From positions 806,001-870,000 of the forward strand of contig NZ_NPKQ01000001.1 of assembly GCF_008329525.1 (NCBI RefSeq): a stretch of 64,000 bases of DNA. The letters run 5' to 3'. Both the position numbers and the translations under genes were made by a program. Positions 58,513 through 64,000 of the stretch are shown piece by piece (the stretch's first letter is position 1; each line of letters starts with the position of its first letter). The DNA is from Tardiphaga sp. P9-11. GTDB lineage: Bacteria; Pseudomonadota; Alphaproteobacteria; Rhizobiales; Xanthobacteraceae. The notes beneath the pieces are model-generated. The model had not been told where the DNA came from, ran no database searches, and was given only the letters and a program-made list of their open reading frames with translations.

Positions 58513-59328
58513 GTGATCCCCATAGCTATTGCGGTCGCCCCCAACGGCGGCCGCAAGGTCAAGGCCGACAACCCCGCCGTGCCGTTGACGCCGGCGGAGT
58601 TGGCGGTGGCGGCCGCGCATTGCCTTGAGGCAGGTGCGTCCATGATCCATGCGCATGTGCGTAATCCCGACGGCAGCCACCTGCTCGATGCGGCGGCCTA
58701 TCAGGACACCATCGCGGCGATCCGTAGCGCAGTCGGCGGCAGACTCGTCATCCAGATCACCTCCGAGGCGCTCGGCAAATATACGCCGGCGCAGCAGCGC
58801 GCGGTGGTGCAGGCGGTGAAGCCGGAAGCGGCGTCGCTGGCACTGCGCGAACTGGTGCCCGATGCCGGCGAGGAGCAGGCCTTCGCCGATCTGCTCGGCT
58901 GGATGAAGCGCGAGCGCGTGACACCGCAGATCATTCTCTATGATGCGCAGGATGCCATCCGGCTGGCGGAATTTCGCAAGCGCGGACTGGTGCCGTTCGA
59001 GAAACTGCCGGTGCTGTTCGTGCTCGGTCGTTATACGACGGGGCAGACCTCAAGCCCGGTTGATCTGTTGCCGTTCGTCGATGCGGCCGCACCGAGATTT
59101 GAACACTGGAGCGTCTGCGCCTTCGGCGCGCAGGAGACCGCTTGCGTCACCGCAGGCGCATTGCTCGGCGGCCATATCCGCGTCGGTTTCGAGAACAACG
59201 AATTGTTGCCGGATGGCTGCCGCGCCAAAGGCAATCACGATCTGGTTGCGGCGGCGAGACACGCGATCGAAGCTGTCGGGCTGAAGCACGCGACGGCGGA
59301 CGAGTTGCGCGCCGCGACGGCGGAGTAA
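58513..59328 (+). CDS. BKACE family beta-keto acid cleavage enzyme
   Basis: A 271-residue protein of the 3-keto-5-aminohexanoate cleavage (BKACE) family. Metal ligands are in MIHAHVRNPDG (HxH), followed by LVIQITSE and a GHIRVGFENN segment that closes the barrel. The reaction joins a beta-keto acid with acetyl-CoA and releases a CoA ester plus acetoacetate; the natural substrate varies in the family. GTG start one base after the RidA stop. With RidA it suggests handling of an amino- or imino-keto acid. Confidence 0.88.
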   Translation: MIPIAIAVAPNGGRKVKADNPAVPLTPAELAVAAAHCLEAGASMIHAHVRNPDGSHLLDAAAYQDTIAAIRSAVGGRLVIQITSEALGKYTPAQQRAVVQAVKPEAASLALRELVPDAGEEQAFADLLGWMKRERVTPQIILYDAQDAIRLAEFRKRGLVPFEKLPVLFVLGRYTTGQTSSPVDLLPFVDAAAPRFEHWSVCAFGAQETACVTAGALLGGHIRVGFENNELLPDGCRAKGNHDLVAAARHAIEAVGLKHATADELRAATAE

Positions 59329-59334
59329 TTCCAG

Positions 59335-59472
59335 CTGTCATTCCGGGCCGCGAAGCGGACCGGCGTGAACCTCAGCCACTCCACTTGGAGTGGCGGGGAA
59401 TCCCGACATGGATGAACACTTCTGGATTCCGGGTTCGCGTGCGCAAGCATCCGCCCGCGCCCGGAATGACAG
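59335..59472. repeat. 138-base inverted-repeat element between convergent genes
   Basis: Perfect 14-base terminal arms (CTGTCATTCCGGGC at 59335-59348 and its reverse complement at 59459-59472) with further internal pairing, placed between the stops of BKACE (+) and ilvD (-). Sequences of this CATTCCGGG type recur between genes in rhizobial genomes. It can fold as a large hairpin and probably terminates both transcripts. Confidence 0.65.
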
Positions 59473-59480
59473 TTAGGGCT

Positions 59481-61175
59481 CTACTCAAACCACGGCCATT
59501 CCGCGCCGCCGTCATGTGTCACGGCGCCGCCGGGTGCCTGCCCGACCAGCTTCGCGTATTTCGCCAGCGCGCCTGCACGATGCCGCGGCGGGCGTTGCCG
59601 CCAGGCCGCCTTGCGCGCCGCAAACTCCGTCTCGTCGATCATCAGATCCAGTCGCCGTGAGGGCGCGTCGATGCGGATCGGGTCACCGTCGCGCACCAGC
59701 GCCAGCGGGCCGCCGATATAGGCTTCCGGGGAAACATAGCCGATGCACATGCCGCGCGTGGCGCCGGAGAAGCGGCCGTCGGTGATCAACGCGACCTTCT
59801 CGCCCATGCCCTGGCCATAGATCAGCGCGGTGACCCCGAGCATCTCGCGCATGCCGGGGCCGCCGACCGGGCCCTCGTTGCGGATGATCAGCACGTCGCC
59901 TTCCATGTAGCTGCGGTCCTTCACCGCGGCGACGCAGCTCTCTTCGTCCTCGAACACCCGCGCCGTGCCCTCGAACACTGTCTTCTTCAGGCCAGCGACC
60001 TTGATCACCGCGCCGTCCGGCGAGAGATTCCCCTTCAGTACCGCGACGCCGCCATCCGGCTGGATCGGCTTCGCTGAGCTATAGATGATCTCGCCATCGG
60101 CCTTGTTGGCATTGCCGTATTCTTCCGCGATGGTCCGGCCGGTGATGGTCAGGCAAGAACCGTCGATATGGCCGCTCTCGACCAGCGCACGAATGACGAC
60201 CGCCGTGCCGCCGATATCGTAGACATCCTTGGCGACGTATTTGCCGCCCGGCCGCAGATTGCCGATCAGCGGCGTGCGCGCGAACACTTCGCCGACATCG
60301 TCGATGGTGAATTTGATGCCGGCCTCATTGGCGATCGCCGGCAGATGCAGTGCGGCATTGGTCGAGCCGCCGGTAGCGGCGACGATGGCGGCGCCGTTCT
60401 CGAGAGACTTGCGCGTGACGATGTCGCGCGGCAGCGGGCCATCGTTGCGCAGCATCTCCATCACCAGGCGTCCGGCACGGCGGGCGAATTGTGCGCGCTC
60501 CGCATAGACACCGGGGATCATCGAGACGTTAGGCATGGTAATCCCCAGCGCCTCGGAGACCATCGCCATCGTATTGGCGGTGAACTGGCCGGCGCAAGCG
60601 CCGATGGTCGGCAGGCACGCGCGTTCGATGGCTTCCAGTTCCTGCTTGTCGATGTCGCCGGTCATGAAGGCGCCGACGGCCTCATAGGAATCCAGCGCGG
60701 TGAGGGTCTTGCCCTTGTGGAGCCCCGGCAGCGAACTGCCGCCATAGATGAAGATCGACGGCACGTTGCAGCGGACCATGCCCATGATGACGCCGGGCAG
60801 CGTCTTGTCGCAGCCGCCGAAACCGATCAACGCATCATAGGCGAGGCCGTGCATCACAGCCTCAATGCTGTCGGCAATGATCTCGCGCGACAGCAGCGAG
60901 AACTTCATGCCCTCATGGTTCATGCTGATGGCGTCGGAGACGGAGATGGTCGAGAACTCGCGCGGCGTACCGCCGGCCTCGGAAATGCCGGTCTTGGCGG
61001 CGTCGACCTGAAAGTCGTGGGTCATATTGCAGGGCGTCTGCTCGCCCTTCATCGACACGACGCCGATCATCGGCTTGGCGATCGCCTCGTCGTCGAGGCC
61101 CATGGCGCGCATGAATGCGCGGTGCGGAGCGCGGTCGAGGCCGTCGGTGGTGATGCGGGATCGCAATTTCTTCAT
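59481..61175 (-). CDS. ilvD: Dihydroxy-acid dehydratase (IlvD/Edd family)
   Basis: A 564-residue dehydratase. Iron-sulphur cysteines are seen in [19 protein letters not shown] and [13 protein letters not shown]; the C-terminal domain has [11 protein letters not shown]. It converts dihydroxy acids to keto acids in branched-chain amino acid synthesis, although the same family includes sugar-acid dehydratases and the sequence alone does not decide. ATG 61175 is used; the frame is open to 61226. Confidence 0.9.
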   Translation of the reverse strand: MKKLRSRITTDGLDRAPHRAFMRAMGLDDEAIAKPMIGVVSMKGEQTPCNMTHDFQVDAAKTGISEAGGTPREFSTISVSDAISMNHEGMKFSLLSREIIADSIEAVMHGLAYDALIGFGGCDKTLPGVIMGMVRCNVPSIFIYGGSSLPGLHKGKTLTALDSYEAVGAFMTGDIDKQELEAIERACLPTIGACAGQFTANTMAMVSEALGITMPNVSMIPGVYAERAQFARRAGRLVMEMLRNDGPLPRDIVTRKSLENGAAIVAATGGSTNAALHLPAIANEAGIKFTIDDVGEVFARTPLIGNLRPGGKYVAKDVYDIGGTAVVIRALVESGHIDGSCLTITGRTIAEEYGNANKADGEIIYSSAKPIQPDGGVAVLKGNLSPDGAVIKVAGLKKTVFEGTARVFEDEESCVAAVKDRSYMEGDVLIIRNEGPVGGPGMREMLGVTALIYGQGMGEKVALITDGRFSGATRGMCIGYVSPEAYIGGPLALVRDGDPIRIDAPSRRLDLMIDETEFAARKAAWRQRPPRHRAGALAKYAKLVGQAPGGAVTHDGGAEWPWFE

Positions 61176-61217
61176 GGGCCGTATCTTTCCGTTTCTTGGT
61201 CTTGTCGTCCAATGCAT

Positions 61218-61245
61218 TGAGGCCACGCCGCGGGGCGTGGCCTCA
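61218..61245 (-). terminator. Strong hairpin between binding-protein gene and ilvD
   Basis: A 12-base perfect stem, TGAGGCCACGCC with GGCGTGGCCTCA, and a GCGG loop, 32 bases after the binding protein stop on the - strand. No T-run follows. Confidence 0.6.
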
Positions 61246-61276
61246 GGACATCATACAATGAGTGTCGTGTCTTGCC

Positions 61277-62263
61277 TTACTGGATCGGCGCGACGATGGT
61301 CGGATGCTTGAACTGCATCACGTCCATCTTCGGCAGCATGCCGGCCTCTGTATAGATATCGAGCATCTTCTGCATGGCCGGGAAGTTCGGTGCTGCGCCC
61401 GGGTCACGGGCGAAGTCGTTCTCCTTCAGCAGATAGGTCTCCAGCACCGGGATCGGCGCCTTCATGACTTCGTTGACGACCTTCAGCGTTTCCTCGCGGT
61501 TGGCCAGCGCCTTCTTCATGCCAAGGGTGATGTCGGCAACATAGGCCTTGGCGAGTTCGGGATTCTTGTCGACGAAATCGGCGCGGCAGGCTTCAAGGAT
61601 ATGCACGATGTTCGGCATCGCTTCGTTCAGCGAGAACAGTTTGCGCGTGCCGCCCTTGGCTTCCATGCGCGCGGCGAACGGCTGGTTCATGTTGATCGCA
61701 TCGACGCGGCCCTGGCGCAGCGCATCTTCGGAGGCGGCAAAGCCGATCTCGATCAGCTTGATGTCCTTCTCGGGATCGACACCGGCGCCCTTCAGCAGCA
61801 TCTTGAACGGACCATAAGTACCGCCGCCGATGACCGAAATACCGACATTCTTGCCCTTGAGGTCGGCAATGGTCTTGATAGGCGAGTCATCCTTCACCGC
61901 CCAATAGACGGAGAAGCTGCCAGGCTTTTCCGACACGTGCTGCGCGACGATATAGGCCTTGAGGTTACCGCCATTGACGCCGTTGGCGAGCGACAGCACA
62001 CCCTGTGTGGCGCAATCGAGTGCGCCCGCCGCAAGCGCCTGGGTCATCGGCGAGGTGCCCTGAAACTGGGTCCATTCGATATTGTAGGTCTTGCCGAGAT
62101 TGGTGAATTCGGTCGGGCGCTTCATCATCCAGTATTTGGATTCTTCGGCTGGAATGGTCCAGCCGACCTTGATCGTGGGAATCGTTTGCGCCTGCGCCGC
62201 GCCCGACAGCGCCCCCGCCGCGACAGCCGTCGCCATCAGCCACTTCGAAGAACCCAGCTTCAT
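61277..62263 (-). CDS. NMT1/THI5-like ABC substrate-binding protein
   Basis: A 328-residue periplasmic binding protein of the nitrate/sulphonate/taurine type. Signal peptide about 1-26 (ATAVAAGALSGAAQAQ); mature TIKVGWTIPAEESKYW, then LKGKNVGISVIGGGTYGPF and ALRQGRVDAINMNQPF are typical of the family. No permease or ATPase gene follows, so it is an orphan in this window. Its ligand is unknown. Confidence 0.9.
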   Translation of the reverse strand: MKLGSSKWLMATAVAAGALSGAAQAQTIPTIKVGWTIPAEESKYWMMKRPTEFTNLGKTYNIEWTQFQGTSPMTQALAAGALDCATQGVLSLANGVNGGNLKAYIVAQHVSEKPGSFSVYWAVKDDSPIKTIADLKGKNVGISVIGGGTYGPFKMLLKGAGVDPEKDIKLIEIGFAASEDALRQGRVDAINMNQPFAARMEAKGGTRKLFSLNEAMPNIVHILEACRADFVDKNPELAKAYVADITLGMKKALANREETLKVVNEVMKAPIPVLETYLLKENDFARDPGAAPNFPAMQKMLDIYTEAGMLPKMDVMQFKHPTIVAPIQ

Positions 62264-62284
62264 GCCCGCTCACTCCGTTTGATG

Positions 62285-62328
62285 ATGGCCAGACACGGCC
62301 ATGAATGGATGATGGCCGGACTCGGCCA
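62285..62328. repeat. Tandem palindromes upstream of the binding-protein gene
   Basis: Two copies of a 21-base sequence (62281-62301 and 62308-62328, two mismatches) each contain a palindrome: ATGGCC-N6-GGCCAT at 62285-62302 and TGGCC-N6-GGCCA at 62313-62328. Centres are 27 bases apart and they lie just upstream of the binding-protein start, as a pair of regulator sites might. Confidence 0.5.
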
Positions 62329-62507
62329 CTTGGAAAGCCCCGCTGCCTTGAAGCCTTTCATGCTTCAAATATTCTGGCAAGCGCGGTCCATGCTCAACAT
62401 TCATTCGTGCTGTGGCGCAACAATTAGCAGTCTTGCCAGCGATAATATCACCGTTGCTGCGGGTGCGGGCGCAGCGTAGATAGCTCGCAGATGGCACTTT
62501 TGAAGTG

Positions 62508-62987
62508 ATGGCGATGCGAGAAGATAGTGGCGTAGTGCTGAGGGCTGCTCGCGCGGGAGACGGTCAGGTAGTGTTCGACGTGACGCGGCGATCGGTCGAG
62601 GGCCTCGCGACGCGCGACTATTCAGCCGAGCAGATTGCGGGCTGGATGGGAGACCGCACGCCCGCCTTCTACGAGACCCTGATTGCCAATGGCCGCATGC
62701 TCGTGGCCGAGCGCGACGGAAACGTCGTGGCGTTCGTGGACGCTGATCCCGGCGAAGTCACGCGTCTTTTCATTCTGCCGGAAGCAACGGGGTTGGGGTT
62801 GGGCGCCAAGCTGCTGAACATTGGCGTCGATCAGGCCCGATCCGGACATGTCGGCCCCGTCCGGCTGGAAGCCACACTCAATGCCGAGGGATTCTATCGT
62901 CGGCACGGCTTCAAGTCAGTGGGGCGAGGGACCTTCTCTCACGGGCTCGGTGGCGATCCCATCGAGATCGTGCATATGGAGCTGTAG
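62508..62987 (+). CDS. GNAT family N-acetyltransferase
   Basis: A 159-residue acetyltransferase. EVTRLFILPEATGLGLGAKLLN (about 84-105) holds the acetyl-CoA pyrophosphate loop (Q/RxxGxG-like GLGLGAK), and GFYRRHGFKSVG is the usual C-terminal motif. Substrate unknown. GTG 62505 or ATG 62508/62514 could start it. Confidence 0.88.
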   Translation: MAMREDSGVVLRAARAGDGQVVFDVTRRSVEGLATRDYSAEQIAGWMGDRTPAFYETLIANGRMLVAERDGNVVAFVDADPGEVTRLFILPEATGLGLGAKLLNIGVDQARSGHVGPVRLEATLNAEGFYRRHGFKSVGRGTFSHGLGGDPIEIVHMEL

Positions 62988-63082
62988 CAATCGTCTGCTC
63001 AGAACACAGAGCAGCAGCTTCCGGAACAGAGCCAGACTTGTCGAGCGCGTATGGCGCTACGTGCGAATGTAAGGAATTCAGA

Positions 63083-63979
63083 ATGGTGCAAGCAACAAGC
63101 GGCAAAGAGAAGCTCGGTTATCTTGGCCTCGGCCTGATGGGAATGCCGATGACGAAACGGCTGCTCGGCGCCGGCTACGATGTGGCCGTCTGGAATCGTT
63201 CGCCCGGCAAGGCCAATGCGCTGGTGGACGCCGGCGCGAAAGCGGCCGCTAGCCCGCGCGATGTCGTCGCCCATGCCAGCATCATTTTCATGTGTCTCAC
63301 CGATGCATCGGCGGTGGAAGAGGTTGTGTTCGGCAACAACGGCCTGTCCGGCACCGATGGCAAGGGCAAGCTCGTCGTCGATTTCTCCTCGATCCATCCG
63401 GACAAGACGAGGTCCATTGCGGCACGGTTGAAGGCGGCCAACGGGATGGGCTGGATCGATGCGCCGGTGTCCGGCGGCACCAAGGGTGCGGAGGAAGCCA
63501 CGCTCGCCATCATGGCCGGCGGCGAGGTCGCCGATGTCGAACGTATCAGGCCCTATATTCTGGCGATGGCGCGTAACTTCACCCATATGGGTCCCACCGG
63601 CGCCGGACAGATGACAAAACTCTGCAACCAGGTCATCGTCGGCTGCGCCATGGCGGTGCTGGCCGAAGCGACGCGACTTGCCGTGAATGCTGGTATCGAC
63701 GCCAAGCGTCTGCCGGAAGCACTCGCCGGCGGCTTTGCAGACTCTATCCCGCTGCAATTGTTCGTGCCGCGCATGGCGCAAGGTATTCACTCGCCGCCGC
63801 TCGGGCATATTCATACCATGCTGAAGGATCTCGATACGGTGGTCGATGTGGCGCAGGACACCTCGACGCCGGTACCGATGGCTGCGCTCGCGGCGCAGAT
63901 TTTCCGCATGGGCAAGGCGGTGCGCGGCGCCGATGCGGACGCGCTCGAGATTTACAAGCTGTCGGCCCCCAGAGAGTGA
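63083..63979 (+). CDS. NAD(P)-dependent beta-hydroxyacid dehydrogenase
   Basis: A 298-residue enzyme of the 3-hydroxyisobutyrate / 6-phosphogluconate dehydrogenase-like family. N-terminal GYLGLGLMGMPMTKRLL binds the dinucleotide; WIDAPVSGGTKGAEEATL is the substrate-binding motif; the catalytic lysine is in GAGQMTKLCNQ (about 181). ATG 63083 follows AAGGAATTC. It oxidises a short hydroxyacid such as hydroxyisobutyrate or tartronate semialdehyde; the exact substrate is not decided. Confidence 0.92.
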   Translation: MVQATSGKEKLGYLGLGLMGMPMTKRLLGAGYDVAVWNRSPGKANALVDAGAKAAASPRDVVAHASIIFMCLTDASAVEEVVFGNNGLSGTDGKGKLVVDFSSIHPDKTRSIAARLKAANGMGWIDAPVSGGTKGAEEATLAIMAGGEVADVERIRPYILAMARNFTHMGPTGAGQMTKLCNQVIVGCAMAVLAEATRLAVNAGIDAKRLPEALAGGFADSIPLQLFVPRMAQGIHSPPLGHIHTMLKDLDTVVDVAQDTSTPVPMAALAAQIFRMGKAVRGADADALEIYKLSAPRE

Positions 63980-64000
63980 AGATCAGGGAATGAAGATTCT

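Noticed and set aside
63990-64000. Possible start of a next gene (ATG after CAGGGA)
   Set aside because: Only 11 bases are in the window, too few to call a gene.

Overview
The window is high-GC alphaproteobacterial DNA. The gene families, codon use and SD-led, tightly packed operons suggest the Bradyrhizobium / Rhodopseudomonas / Tardiphaga group (Nitrobacteraceae). That assignment is an inference from family content (RepB-type ParB pairs, BKACE and nitrile hydratase accessory genes, dispersed intergenic inverted repeats); there is no rRNA or tRNA in the window to confirm it.

Positions 1 to about 31 kb are an accessory, defence-rich island. It opens with a four-gene type III restriction-modification operon (helicase cut by the window edge, DUF4391, Mod, Res). 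An AddB-like/AddA-like nuclease-helicase pair follows, then an SF1 helicase with an apparent RelE-like N-terminal domain, then a tightly overlapping trio (DUF6361, phospholipase-D-like nuclease, SF2 helicase). All of these lie on the + strand. Next come a zinc peptidase / ATP-grasp pair and, on the - strand, a mobility and maintenance module of a large serine recombinase with two ParB/RepB proteins. A small HTH-like gene, a lipoprotein and a small cysteine-rich protein complete the accessory part. The likely theme is anti-phage defence carried on a recombinase-mobilised element.

From about 31.3 kb the content looks chromosomal and metabolic. An eight-gene - strand catabolic operon (40151 down to 32072) encodes a two-subunit CoA-transferase, a molybdopterin S/N-oxide reductase-like enzyme, an AhpD-like protein, a class II aldolase, a PfkB kinase, an SDR and an AcuI-type reductase. 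It faces a + strand operon for a polyamine-type ABC importer (ATPase, fused double permease, binding protein) followed by an IclR regulator. The divergent region between them holds two near-identical 26-bp operator-like elements in mirror orientation, each downstream of a TTGACA box, so both operons are probably controlled together, perhaps by that IclR protein. Two amidohydrolases next door may belong to the same pathway.

The last third (49-64 kb) is a set of mostly independent housekeeping or accessory genes: an orphan nitrile hydratase accessory protein, a NylB-like serine hydrolase, recQ, two secreted proteins of unknown function, a RidA-BKACE pair, ilvD, an orphan NMT1-type binding protein, a GNAT acetyltransferase and a beta-hydroxyacid dehydrogenase. 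Two long inverted-repeat elements of dispersed-repeat type lie at 51.3 and 59.3 kb.
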